From the NCBI GenBank assembly GCA_002354635.1, contig DELZ01000005.1, positions 498,346 through 562,345 of the forward strand: a stretch of 64,000 nucleotides of DNA. The letters run 5' to 3'. Numbering within the stretch: the first letter of the stretch is position 1; each line of letters starts with the position of its first letter. Below the pieces are notes generated by a model, which saw only the letters and a program-made list of their open reading frames with translations, had not been told where the DNA came from and searched no databases. The position numbers were made by a program, and so were the translations under genes. This document shows, one piece after another, positions 26,979 through 35,413 of the stretch. The stretch is from Sphingomonadales bacterium UBA2683. GTDB taxonomy: Bacteria > Pseudomonadota > Alphaproteobacteria > Sphingomonadales > Sphingomonadaceae.

Positions 26979-27077
26979 CAAGCGTCGGTCGGCAAGCGCC
27001 AATATTGCGATATCCCGCTGCACCTTCCCGAAAAGATGCCCGCATCTTCTACAGCTATCCTGCGAACCCGGCCCAAA

Positions 27078-27098
27078 GTTCAGCACGACACGGGAGCG
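27078..27098. repeat. Third copy of the prfC-end core sequence
   Basis: 21 nt identical to the core within the end of prfC (24068-24088) and to 26191-26211, centred on TTCAGCACGACACGGGAGC. The match to prfC extends two bases further left. After it the sequence diverges at once, so no stop codon follows in the prfC frame. Together the three copies bracket the S9 peptidase gene and the CPBP gene separately. Confidence 0.75.
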
Positions 27099-27119
27099 CC
27101 AGTCGGGTAAACCCCGGCC

Positions 27120-28421
27120 ATGGCGAGCCGATCCACCACCGATATGGCCTTTCAGGCGATCATCATCGATGATCAGGGGCGGGTGTGCGCGGATATTCCG
27201 GAGAGCGCCTGCCAGCAGGAGCCGGGCAATTTCTTCCGCCATGTCGGCGCGCTGGCGCTGACCAAGAGTGCCGACGGGCTGATTGACCCAAAGCTAGTGC
27301 TCAGCTGGCTGATGACCGCGCTGGGCGCACCGGTGGCGCTGATCGGGCTGCTGGTGCCGGTCCGGGAGGCGGGCGCGTTGCTGCCGCAGCTGGTGACGGC
27401 CGCATATTTGCGAAAATTGCAACGCCGCAAATGGGCCTGGGCGATGGGCGCGGCGGTGCAGGGGCTGGCCGCCGGTGCCATCGGGATCATCGCGATCGGC
27501 CTGACCGGTGTCACCGCCGGCTGGGCAATCGTCGTGGCGCTGGCGATCCTGGCCTTGGCGCGCAGCGTCTGCTCGGTCTGCTACAAGGATGTGCTCGGCA
27601 AGACCATCGACAAGTCGCGGCGCGGCACCGCCACCGGTCTGGCCGGTTCGATCGCGTCGGTGACGGTGATCGTCTATGCACTGGCGCTGTCCTTCCAGCT
27701 GGTCGACCGGATGCTGCTGGTGACCGGCGGCCTGTTTTTGGCCGGTGCGGCTTGGATCATGAGCGCAGTGCTGTTCGCCACCCTCACCGAGCATGCCGGC
27801 GCCACCGAGGGCGGCAAAAACGCGCTGAAGGAGGCCCTCGCCCATTTCACCTATTTGCGCGACGATCCGCAGCTGCGCCGTTTCATCCTGACCCGCGGCC
27901 TGCTGACCGCCACCGCGCTGGCGCCGCCGTTCATGATCGCGGTCGGTAGCGAAGCCGGCGAAGGCTATGACAAGCTCGGCTTTCTGGTGCTCGCCTCGGC
28001 TCTGGCCAGCCTGCTGAGCAGCTTTGTCTGGGGCCGCCTGTCGGACCGGTCGAGCCGCAAGGTGCTGGTGGTTGCAGCGCTGGTCGCCAGCGTCATATTG
28101 GCAGCGGCCAGCTGGCTCGCCTTCGCCGGAACACTGGGCGGCGGCTATATCATGCCGATGTTGCTGTTCGGCCTGATGATCGCCTATCAGGGCGTGCGCC
28201 TCGGCCGGTCTACCCATCTCGTCGACATGGCAGATACAGACACGCGCGCCGCCTATACCGCGCTGTCGAACACGATCATTGGCCTGCTGTTGCTAGCCGG
28301 CGGGATATTCAGCCTGATCGCGAACTGGTTTGGCGGGGAAATGGTGCTGGCAATCATGGCGGGGATGAGCGGCTTGGCGTTTTTGGCGGCTTGGGGGTTG
28401 GACGAGGTGCAGCGGTCGTGA
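27120..28421 (+). CDS. MFS family transporter
   Basis: Twelve-helix-type permease of 433 residues. A soluble N-terminal stretch (about 1-55, MAFQAIIIDDQGRVCADIPE) precedes the first helix. The loop-2 motif is weak; the second half contains FVWGRLSDRSSRKVLVVAAL, the MFS GxxxDRxxRR-type loop. Substrate unknown. The start could be ATG 27120 or ATG 27144; neither has a strong ribosome binding site. It lies 21 nt after the third prfC-end copy, so its promoter region is probably at or within that junction. Confidence 0.8.
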   Translation: MASRSTTDMAFQAIIIDDQGRVCADIPESACQQEPGNFFRHVGALALTKSADGLIDPKLVLSWLMTALGAPVALIGLLVPVREAGALLPQLVTAAYLRKLQRRKWAWAMGAAVQGLAAGAIGIIAIGLTGVTAGWAIVVALAILALARSVCSVCYKDVLGKTIDKSRRGTATGLAGSIASVTVIVYALALSFQLVDRMLLVTGGLFLAGAAWIMSAVLFATLTEHAGATEGGKNALKEALAHFTYLRDDPQLRRFILTRGLLTATALAPPFMIAVGSEAGEGYDKLGFLVLASALASLLSSFVWGRLSDRSSRKVLVVAALVASVILAAASWLAFAGTLGGGYIMPMLLFGLMIAYQGVRLGRSTHLVDMADTDTRAAYTALSNTIIGLLLLAGGIFSLIANWFGGEMVLAIMAGMSGLAFLAAWGLDEVQRS

Positions 28422-28478
28422 AAGCAGAGAGATGCCACCCCTCACCGACTTCCCTGGGATGACGCTGCAAACGGCAGG

Positions 28479-29069
28479 CTACCCCCTGAGCAGGAACACC
28501 GCATGTTCGGCCAGCAGATTGGCCATGCCTTGCCCGGTCAGCTTGTCGCCGCTCAGGAACCACTGGTTTTCCTGTGCAAATTTTCCGTCGCGGACCAGCG
28601 CCCGGAAATCCTCTATCGTGACATGGTGGATATTGGGGGTGTTGTACCAGGTCTGCGGGATCAGGCGCGTGACCGGCATCCGGCCACCGAACAGCAGTGA
28701 TGTGCGGATGCGCCAGTGGGCGAAATTAGGGAAGCTGACAAAGGCCTGCTTGCCGACCCGGAGCAGCTGTTCGAGCATGACATCCGGCCGACGCGTAGTC
28801 TGCAGCGTCTGGCTGAGCACGGCATAGTCGAAACTGCCGTCGGGATAGGCGGCAAGATCGGTGTCGGCATCGCCCTGCACCACCGACAGGCCTTTGGCGA
28901 CGGCGCTGGCGACATTGGCCGGATCAATCTCCAGCCCGCGGGCGTCGCATTGCTTTTCATCGCGCAACGCCGCCATCAGCGCGCCGTCGCCGCAGCCGAT
29001 ATCGAGCACCCGGCTGCCGGGCGCGATATTGTCGGCGATGATCTGCAGGTCGGGGCGGAGTTTGGTCAT
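28479..29069 (-). CDS. metW: Methionine biosynthesis protein MetW
   Basis: SAM-methyltransferase-fold protein of 196 residues. Motif I is SRVLDIGCGDGALMAALRD (about 19-37) and the MetW-typical regions DLAAYPDGSFDYAVLSQTLQ, FVSFPNFAHWRIRTSLLFGG and PQTWYNTPNIHH are clear. MetW is encoded with MetX in many proteobacteria and is required for full homoserine acyltransfer activity. Here it follows metX after a 94-nt gap filled by a hairpin repeat, rather than overlapping it. Confidence 0.93.
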   Translation of the reverse strand: MTKLRPDLQIIADNIAPGSRVLDIGCGDGALMAALRDEKQCDARGLEIDPANVASAVAKGLSVVQGDADTDLAAYPDGSFDYAVLSQTLQTTRRPDVMLEQLLRVGKQAFVSFPNFAHWRIRTSLLFGGRMPVTRLIPQTWYNTPNIHHVTIEDFRALVRDGKFAQENQWFLSGDKLTGQGMANLLAEHAVFLLRG

Positions 29070-29083
29070 AGCGCCATATTCTT

Positions 29084-29151
29084 CCGTTCGCCCTGAGCCT
29101 GTCGAAGGGTCACAAGCGCGGCAGGTGCTTCGACAAGCTCAGCACGAACGG
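29084..29151. repeat. Inverted repeat between metX and metW
   Basis: Left arm 29084-29107 (CCGTTCGCCCTGAGCCTGTC plus GAAG) and right arm 29128-29151 are complementary at 21 of 24 positions; the loop is 20 nt. The arm core TTCGACAAGCTCAG is a dispersed sphingomonad-type intergenic word. Because it lies inside an operon, the hairpin may modulate relative expression or mRNA stability of metX and metW. Confidence 0.75.
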
Positions 29152-29163
29152 TTATTGCTATTT

Positions 29164-30294
29164 TCATCGTCCCTCTCCTGCTTTCAGGAAGCCGTCGACA
29201 ATCCGGTTCATCTCCGGGTTTTCGAGCAGGAAGCTGTCGTGGCCGAACGGACTGGAGAGTTCCATGAAGCTGACCTCCGCGCCGGCGGCGTTGAGCGCGT
29301 GGACGATCGCCCGGCTTTCGCTGGTCGGGTAGAGCCAGTCGGTGTCGAAGCTGATCAGGCAGAAGCGGGTTTTTGATCCCCTGAAGGCATTGGCGAGCAC
29401 CCCGCCGTGCGCCTCGGCCAGATCGAAATAGTCCATCGCCCGGGTGATATAGAGATAGCTGTTGGCGTCGAAGCGGTCGACGAAGCTGATCCCCTGATGC
29501 CGGAGATAGGATTCGACCTGGAAATCGGCATCGAAGCCGAAGGTCTTGGCGTCACGATCCTGCAGCCGGCGGCCGAATTTCTCGGTCAGGCCGGCTTCCG
29601 AGAGATAGGTGATATGCGCGGCCATCCGGGCAACCGCGAGGCCGCTGCTCGGCGGGTCGTCATCGGCATAATAGGCACCGCCGCGCCAGCGCGGGTCGGC
29701 CATGATCGCTTGCCGCCCGACCTCGTGAAAGGCGATATTCTGGGCGCTGTGGCGCGCGGCAGAGGCAATGATCACTGCCGAAGCGACGCGTTCCGGATAG
29801 AGCGCCGCCCAGCTGACCGCCTGCATCCCGCCCATCGAGCCGCCGATCACCGCGTGCAATCGCTCGATGCCGAGATGGTCGAGCAGCATCGCCTGCGCCC
29901 GGACCATGTCGGCGATGGTGATCACGGGGAAATCCATCGCCCAGGGCTTTTCGGTGGCGGGGTTGACCGTTGCCGGACCGGAGCTGCCGAGGCAGCTGCC
30001 CAGCACATTGGCGCAGATGATGAAATGGCGGTCGGTGTCGATCGGCTTGCCGGGGCCGACCATCCGCTCCCACCAGCCCGGCTTGCCGGTGAGCGGATGG
30101 GTCGAGGCGAGATACTGGTCGCCGGTGAGCGCATGGCAGACGAGCACCGCGTTGCTGCGGTCGGCGTTCAGCTCGCCATAAGTTTCATAGGCAAATTCGA
30201 CGGGCGCAAGGCTGGCGCCGCTGTCCAGCGGCAGCGGTCCCAGCAGGCGTACCGACCGGTCCAATCCAAAACGCGCATCTTCGCTCATCATCAA
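29164..30294 (-). CDS. metX: Homoserine O-acetyltransferase (acyltransferase)
   Basis: Alpha/beta-hydrolase-fold enzyme that activates the homoserine hydroxyl with acetyl-CoA (or succinyl-CoA in some species), first step of the methionine branch. 376 residues. Nucleophile Ser153 in GGSMGGMQA, acid Asp319 in FDTDWLYP, base His352 in PFGHDSFLLE. Also GSSGPATVNP and the WWERMVGPG region. Start among three consecutive ATGs (30294, 30291, 30288). Divergent from hisC across 109 nt. No SAM-II riboswitch could be recognised in that gap. Confidence 0.94.
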   Translation of the reverse strand: MMMSEDARFGLDRSVRLLGPLPLDSGASLAPVEFAYETYGELNADRSNAVLVCHALTGDQYLASTHPLTGKPGWWERMVGPGKPIDTDRHFIICANVLGSCLGSSGPATVNPATEKPWAMDFPVITIADMVRAQAMLLDHLGIERLHAVIGGSMGGMQAVSWAALYPERVASAVIIASAARHSAQNIAFHEVGRQAIMADPRWRGGAYYADDDPPSSGLAVARMAAHITYLSEAGLTEKFGRRLQDRDAKTFGFDADFQVESYLRHQGISFVDRFDANSYLYITRAMDYFDLAEAHGGVLANAFRGSKTRFCLISFDTDWLYPTSESRAIVHALNAAGAEVSFMELSSPFGHDSFLLENPEMNRIVDGFLKAGEGR

Positions 30295-30403
30295 GGCAGC
30301 TAAGCGGCGAAATCCCGAGCGTCAAATGATAATGCGGTTGACTGACAGGCCGCAATGGCTAGTCCGGCCTCTATCACTATCGCAGTACAGGCAGGGCAGG
30401 CCA

Positions 30404-31504
30404 ATGAATGGACCAAAACCGAAAGATTGGATCATGGGGATCGCGCCCTATGTGCCCGGCAAATCGAGCGGCGACGACGGGCGCAAGCTGGTCAAGCTGT
30501 CGGCCAATGAAAATCCGCTCGGCTGCAGCCCGGCGGCGGGTGAGGTGCTGAACGCGGCGTCCCGATCGGTTGACCGCTATCCGGATCCCGGTTCGACCGC
30601 ATTGCGCGAGGCGATTGCCGCGAAACACGGCCTCGACCCGGCGCGGATCATCTGCGGCACCGGTTCCGACGACGTGCTGCATCTCGCCGCCAATGCGTTC
30701 AGCGGGCCGGGCGACGAGATCATCTATGTCAAATATGGCTTTGCCGTCTATGATATCGCGGCGCGGCGCTATGGTGGCACACCAGTGATCGCCGACGACA
30801 AGGATTATGGCACCGATGTCGACGCGATACTCGCCAAGGTGAACAACAAGACCCGGGTAATCTTCATCGCCAATCCCAACAATCCGACCGGTACCTTTGC
30901 CCCGCGCGCCGAGATCGCGCGGCTGCACGCGGCGCTGCCCGGCCATGTGCTGCTGGTGCTCGATGCCGCCTATGCCGAATATATGGACGAGGGACAGGAT
31001 GACGGGGCGATGGAGCTGGCGAGCAGCGAAGCAAACGTGCTGGTCACACGTACCTTTTCCAAGATCCACGGGCTGGCGGCGGAGCGTATCGGCTGGGGCT
31101 ATGGCCATGCCGACATCATCGGCGCGATGAACCGGATCCGGCTGCCGTTCAATGTCACCACCGCCGGCCAGCAAGCCGCTGTTGCCGCGCTCGCCTCGGA
31201 CGACTTTGTCGCGATGAGCCGGGAGCATAATGCCAAGTGGCGGCGCTGGCTGAGCGACGAGATGGAGGCGCTGGGCAACCACGGCCTGCGCGTCGTGCCT
31301 AGCCATACCAATTTCCTGCTGGTGCTGTTTGAGGGCAAGGTCACCGCCGAGCAGGCCAATGCGGCGCTAATGGACAAGGGCTATGCGGTGCGCTGGCTGC
31401 CTGGCCAGGGGCTGGTCAACGGCCTGCGGATGACGATCGGCACCGAAGAGGAGACCCGGGGCCTGGCGCAGGCTTTGCGCGACATACTGGAAGCCGCCGG
31501 CTGA
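30404..31504 (+). CDS. hisC: Histidinol-phosphate aminotransferase
   Basis: PLP-dependent class I/II aminotransferase of 366 residues. Signatures: KLSANENPLGCSP, FIANPNNPTGTF, and the PLP lysine in TFSKIHGLAAERIGWGYG (Lys220). ATG 30404 follows GGCAGGGCAGG; the frame is open upstream to 30326 without similarity. It overlaps tyrC by one base (TGATG). In Zymomonas mobilis the same pair is known (hisH-tyrC) and the enzyme also serves aromatic amino acid synthesis, so it may transaminate prephenate or arogenate-pathway keto acids as well. Confidence 0.92.
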   Translation: MNGPKPKDWIMGIAPYVPGKSSGDDGRKLVKLSANENPLGCSPAAGEVLNAASRSVDRYPDPGSTALREAIAAKHGLDPARIICGTGSDDVLHLAANAFSGPGDEIIYVKYGFAVYDIAARRYGGTPVIADDKDYGTDVDAILAKVNNKTRVIFIANPNNPTGTFAPRAEIARLHAALPGHVLLVLDAAYAEYMDEGQDDGAMELASSEANVLVTRTFSKIHGLAAERIGWGYGHADIIGAMNRIRLPFNVTTAGQQAAVAALASDDFVAMSREHNAKWRRWLSDEMEALGNHGLRVVPSHTNFLLVLFEGKVTAEQANAALMDKGYAVRWLPGQGLVNGLRMTIGTEEETRGLAQALRDILEAAG

Positions 31505-32412
31505 TGCTGCCCTTTACCCAGATTACGATTATCGGACTGGGGCTGATCGGTTCCTCGATCGCCCATGCCGCGCGCCAGACCATGCCTTCGGTCCGGATTA
31601 CCGGCTATGACAGTGACCCGGCGGTGCGAACACGGGTGCTCGAGCTCGGCTTTTGCGACGATGTCAGCGACAGTGCCGGTGCCGCGGTGACCGATGCCGG
31701 GCTGGTGATCCTGTGCGTACCGGTCGGGGTAATGGCCGACGTGGCTGCCGAAATCGCCGCCGACCTGCCCGACGATGCCGTAATCAGCGATGTCGGATCG
31801 TCGAAGGAAAGCGTGCAGGTCGCGCTCGCTGAAGCCTTGCCGGGCGCCCGGATCATTCCGGCCCACCCGGTTGCCGGGACCGAGAATAGCGGCCCGGACG
31901 CGGGCTTTGCGACCCTGTTCCATGACCGCTGGTGCATATTGACCCCGCCGGAAGATGCCGCCGAGGGCGATGTCGAGCGGCTCAAGGCTTTCTGGGAAAA
32001 GCTCGGCGCCAATATCGAGATCATGGACGCCAAGCATCATGATCTGGTGCTCGCGGTCACCAGCCATTTGCCGCATCTGATCGCCTATACGATTGTCGGC
32101 ACCGCCTCCGACCTGGAAGACGTGACGCGCGGCGAGGTGATCAAATATTCTGCCGGCGGTTTCCGGGACTTCACCCGAATCGCCGCCTCCGACCCGACGA
32201 TGTGGCGCGACGTCTTCCTGGCCAACAAGGAAGCGGTGCTGGAAATGTTGCAACGTTTTTCCGAGGACCTGTCCGCACTGCAGCGCGCGATCCGCTGGGA
32301 CAAGGGCGACGAACTGTTCGACCTGTTCACCAAGACCCGCGCCATCCGCCGCCGGATCATCGAGGAAGGCCAGGACGACGCCGCCCCGGATTTCGGACGC
32401 ACGCACGACTGA
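31504..32412 (+). CDS. tyrC: Cyclohexadienyl (prephenate/arogenate) dehydrogenase
   Basis: NAD-dependent oxidative decarboxylation of prephenate and/or arogenate in tyrosine synthesis. The 302-residue protein has the Rossmann GLGLIGSSIA motif (11-20), then SDVGSSKESV, IIPAHPVAGTENSGPDAGF, and the conserved HHDLVLAVTSHLPHLIAYTIV and GGFRDFTRIAASDPTMWRDV helices. Translationally coupled to hisC. Confidence 0.92.
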   Translation: MLPFTQITIIGLGLIGSSIAHAARQTMPSVRITGYDSDPAVRTRVLELGFCDDVSDSAGAAVTDAGLVILCVPVGVMADVAAEIAADLPDDAVISDVGSSKESVQVALAEALPGARIIPAHPVAGTENSGPDAGFATLFHDRWCILTPPEDAAEGDVERLKAFWEKLGANIEIMDAKHHDLVLAVTSHLPHLIAYTIVGTASDLEDVTRGEVIKYSAGGFRDFTRIAASDPTMWRDVFLANKEAVLEMLQRFSEDLSALQRAIRWDKGDELFDLFTKTRAIRRRIIEEGQDDAAPDFGRTHD

Positions 32413-32444
32413 GCCGCCGGGGGGCACTGGTCCCGTACAGATCT

Positions 32445-32840
32445 TTACTCGGTTGTTTTCCCGTCAAAATGCTCATGGTCCTTCCGGGCATCAGCCGCAG
32501 TCGCATGAATGGTACCGTCGATATGCTCGGGTGGACCGTAGATCGTGTAAAGCCGCAGCGGTTCCTTGCCCGTGTTGACGACATTGTGGCTGGCCCCTTG
32601 CGGCACAATGACGCCGTCATCGGCTTTCACCTTGTTGCATTTGCCGTCGATCCAGACTTCGCCGCTACCCTCTTCGAACCGGAAAAACTGGTCGCGGTCG
32701 TCGTGGACTTCCTCGCCGATTTCGTCGCCTGGCTGGAGTGCCATCAGCACGAGTTGTAAATTGTGGCCCGTGTAGAGCACGCGACGAAAATCATCATTCT
32801 GTTCCGTCAAAGCCTCGATATTGTCGCAAAATCCGAGCAT
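32445..32840 (-). CDS. Cupin domain protein (mannose-6-phosphate isomerase-like)
   Basis: Small cytosolic single-domain cupin of about 131 residues. Cupin motif 1 is GDEIGEEVHDDRDQFFRFEEG and motif 2 is VIVPQGASHNVVNTGKEPLRL; His in each could hold a metal. Similar proteins occur widely next to sugar or stress genes without known activity. ATG 32840 is preferred because AGGAAAG lies 8-9 nt upstream; an in-frame ATG at 32858 is possible. Convergent with tyrC. Confidence 0.82.
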   Translation of the reverse strand: MLGFCDNIEALTEQNDDFRRVLYTGHNLQLVLMALQPGDEIGEEVHDDRDQFFRFEEGSGEVWIDGKCNKVKADDGVIVPQGASHNVVNTGKEPLRLYTIYGPPEHIDGTIHATAADARKDHEHFDGKTTE

Positions 32841-33189
32841 TTGCTGCTTTCCTTTCATTGGTGAACCGGCTCACCGCATCGGCGCGCACGCGCATGGAGC
32901 TTTCCCGTATTTCTGTTGGTAAACAATATTCGCTGCATTTTGTAAGTACGTATTTTCCTATAGTGCGATTCCCGGACAAAGGCAGAGTTTCCGTCGCCGC
33001 GAGCCTGACAGCCGCCGACCGGACCTTGCGGCAGGGCCGACCGGTCCTGACCGCTGCGGCATGGCGATATCATGCGACAACCCCGATTCCGGACCGCAAA
33101 GGCAATAACGGAATATACAAGCTGAAAAAATTCGGTATCGTGCAGAAAAATCCCATGCGCGAAAATCAGTTGGGACATGACATGGGAGA
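32841..33189. other. Divergent promoter region, cupin / MFS
   Basis: About 350 nt with no credible gene. It should contain promoters for the cupin gene (minus) and the MFS gene (plus). The part at 32920-32960 and 33105-33150 is AT-rich. I see no convincing palindrome, terminator or RNA. Confidence 0.35.
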
Positions 33190-34680
33190 GTGAATTTGGC
33201 CGAAGCGACAGTGATCAGTACCCCCCGCAGCTCCGACCGCGGATCACCGGAAACCGGTTATGGCAGCAAGAGCTACCGGAACTATATTCTCGGCATCCTG
33301 CTCACCGTCTATATCTTCAATTTCATCGACCGCACGATCATCAATATCCTGACCGAACCGATCAAGGAAAGTTTTGGCGTCGAAGACTGGCAAATGGGAC
33401 TGCTCGGCGGCCCCGCCTTTGCCATCCTCTACACGTTTGTCGGCATCCCGATCGCGCGCTTCTCCGAGAAACATCACCGGGTCTGGATCATTGCCGGATC
33501 GGTGGCGCTGTGGAGCCTGATGACCGCCCTTTGCGGCTTTGCCACCAGCTTTATTGCGCTGTTCATCTTCCGCATCGGCGTCAGCATCGGCGAAGCGGGT
33601 TGCTCGCCCCCGGCCAATTCCCTGATCGCCGACTATTTCATCCCGGCAGAGCGCTCCACCGCTGTCTCTGTCTACGCGCTGGGAATCCCACTAGGCGGCA
33701 TGGTCGCCTATGTCTTTGGCGGCTATATTGTCGGCAATCTCGACGGACCGGTGGTCGGCGCGCTGCTCGCCAGCTGGAACTGGACCTGGGCGGTGAATGC
33801 GCTCGACTGGCAGAATATCGAGGGCTGGCGCGTCGCCTTCATCGTTGTCGGTGTCCCCGGCATCATTGTCGCGGCAATCGTGAAAATGACCATCGCGGAA
33901 CCACCGCGCGGCTTTACAGATCCGGCGGAAATGCAGAATCGCGAGCAGGTCGGCTTTCGGGAAGTGCTGCGGATCCTGTCCCAGAAACCCGCTTACTGGC
34001 ACGTGACCATGGGCGTGACCATTGCCTCGTTCGTCAACTATGGCGTTGGCCAGTTTTTCGTGTCCTTCCTGATCCGCACCCATGAATTGTCGATCTTCGA
34101 CGCATCGGTGAAGATCGCGATGGCGCTGGCGCTGATGGCGGCGATCGGCACCTATATGTCGGGCTATCTGGCGGACAAATATGCCCAGCGTTTTCCCAAG
34201 GCGCTGGCCTTCATACCGATGTTCGCGCTGCTCGGCGTGATTCCGATGCACGTAACGGGCTATCTGGCCGAATCCCTTTGGGTGGCGGTGCCGCTGATGA
34301 TGGTCGGCCAGATGCTGCTCTACACCTATCTCTGCCCGCTCTATGCCGTCCCCAGCGGCGTGGTCGACAGCCGGATGCGGGCCACTGCGGTGGCGGTGAC
34401 CCTGTTCATCGTCAATCTGCTCGGCTACGGCCTGGGACCGCCGCTGATCGGCGGCCTGTCGACGATCCTGAACGCGACCTTCCTGTCGGGCCTCGATCCC
34501 ACGCTAACCCTGGAAGCATGCAAGGCCAGCAATCTCGCCGCCGCCGCGCAAGGTGCCTGCGATACGGCCAATGCCGATGGCCTGCGCTGGTCGATGGTGC
34601 TGTTCAAATGCCTCTACCTGTGGGCGATTTTCCACTTCTATATGGCCAGCCGGACGATCCAGCGGGATATGGGGCGGTGA
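33190..34680 (+). CDS. MFS transporter, spinster-like
   Basis: Twelve-helix inner membrane transporter of 496 residues. It shows YIFNFIDRTIINILTEPIKESF in the first helix region, GEAGCSPPANSLIADYFIP (motif conserved in spinster-type MFS), and a short insertion around residue 180-200. Paralogous in pattern to the transporter at 61100. Substrate unknown. The called GTG 33190 directly abuts GGGAGA, which is too close for a ribosome binding site; TTG 33196 in the same frame would be better spaced. Divergent from the cupin gene. Confidence 0.85.
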   Translation: MNLAEATVISTPRSSDRGSPETGYGSKSYRNYILGILLTVYIFNFIDRTIINILTEPIKESFGVEDWQMGLLGGPAFAILYTFVGIPIARFSEKHHRVWIIAGSVALWSLMTALCGFATSFIALFIFRIGVSIGEAGCSPPANSLIADYFIPAERSTAVSVYALGIPLGGMVAYVFGGYIVGNLDGPVVGALLASWNWTWAVNALDWQNIEGWRVAFIVVGVPGIIVAAIVKMTIAEPPRGFTDPAEMQNREQVGFREVLRILSQKPAYWHVTMGVTIASFVNYGVGQFFVSFLIRTHELSIFDASVKIAMALALMAAIGTYMSGYLADKYAQRFPKALAFIPMFALLGVIPMHVTGYLAESLWVAVPLMMVGQMLLYTYLCPLYAVPSGVVDSRMRATAVAVTLFIVNLLGYGLGPPLIGGLSTILNATFLSGLDPTLTLEACKASNLAAAAQGACDTANADGLRWSMVLFKCLYLWAIFHFYMASRTIQRDMGR

Positions 34681-34722
34681 TTCGCTGGGCTCTCCGGGGC
34701 TCATCAAAAATATCGGCGATAG

Positions 34723-35412
34723 TCAGTCGTTCAGAACATTGATCGCCTTGTGCACCCGATCACGAATATCGTCCCGCTCCAGGCCGGGTTCGATCTCCGG
34801 CTGCACTTCATAGGTGATCACGCCGCTTTTCTGGACGAACGTATCGCGCGGGGAGACGATGCCGCTGTTCAGGGCGACCGGGACCAGCGGAATGCCCATC
34901 AGCTTGTAGATGCCGGCAAAGCCGGTCTGCAGTTCGGGGCGTTCGCCGTGGTGGGCGCGGCTGCCTTCGGCAAAGATGACGATCGGACGGCCTTCGGCGA
35001 CGGCTTTCTTCGCCTGCTTGATAATTTGGCGCATCGCCGCTCCGCCGCCGTCGCGGTCGATGCCGAGCAGGCCGTGTCTGGTCGCGATCCAGCCCCACAC
35101 GGGAATCACCAGCAGTTCCTTCTTGGCGATCACCACCGGCTTTTCGAACAGCCGCAGCAGGTCGATCGTCTCGAACATGCTTTCATGCTTGAACACGTAG
35201 AGCAGGGGCTCGTCGCGGATCTCGCCCTTGACCTCGACGCGGATGCCGAGGATCAGGCGGGCACAGACATAGTGATAACGGCTCCAATATTGCGCCATGT
35301 AATAGATGGTCGGCGGCCAGAAAAAGGCGCCGAGGAAGGTGGCGATGATGATCGGCACCGAGCCGACATAGAAGACCGCCATGAAGATCAGCGAACGGAT
35401 CATCGCCAGCAT
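34723..35412 (-). CDS. 1-acyl-sn-glycerol-3-phosphate acyltransferase (PlsC family)
   Basis: Membrane-associated acyltransferase of 229 residues in phospholipid synthesis. After N-terminal hydrophobic helices comes the catalytic motif KHESMFET (His-x4-Glu in place of the usual His-x4-Asp; a variant seen in alphaproteobacteria), then GIDRDGGG and the substrate-binding FAEGSRAHHGERPELQTG (FPEGTR type). Last gene of a tight minus-strand run ftsE-ftsX-ydcF-plsC; one nt separates it from the YdcF gene. Confidence 0.88.
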   Translation of the reverse strand: MLAMIRSLIFMAVFYVGSVPIIIATFLGAFFWPPTIYYMAQYWSRYHYVCARLILGIRVEVKGEIRDEPLLYVFKHESMFETIDLLRLFEKPVVIAKKELLVIPVWGWIATRHGLLGIDRDGGGAAMRQIIKQAKKAVAEGRPIVIFAEGSRAHHGERPELQTGFAGIYKLMGIPLVPVALNSGIVSPRDTFVQKSGVITYEVQPEIEPGLERDDIRDRVHKAINVLND

Positions 35413-35413
35413 C

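Noticed and set aside
30295..30403. Possible SAM-II riboswitch upstream of metX
   Set aside because: The position fits, but the minus-strand sequence does not contain the conserved SAM-II pseudoknot core words in the right arrangement.
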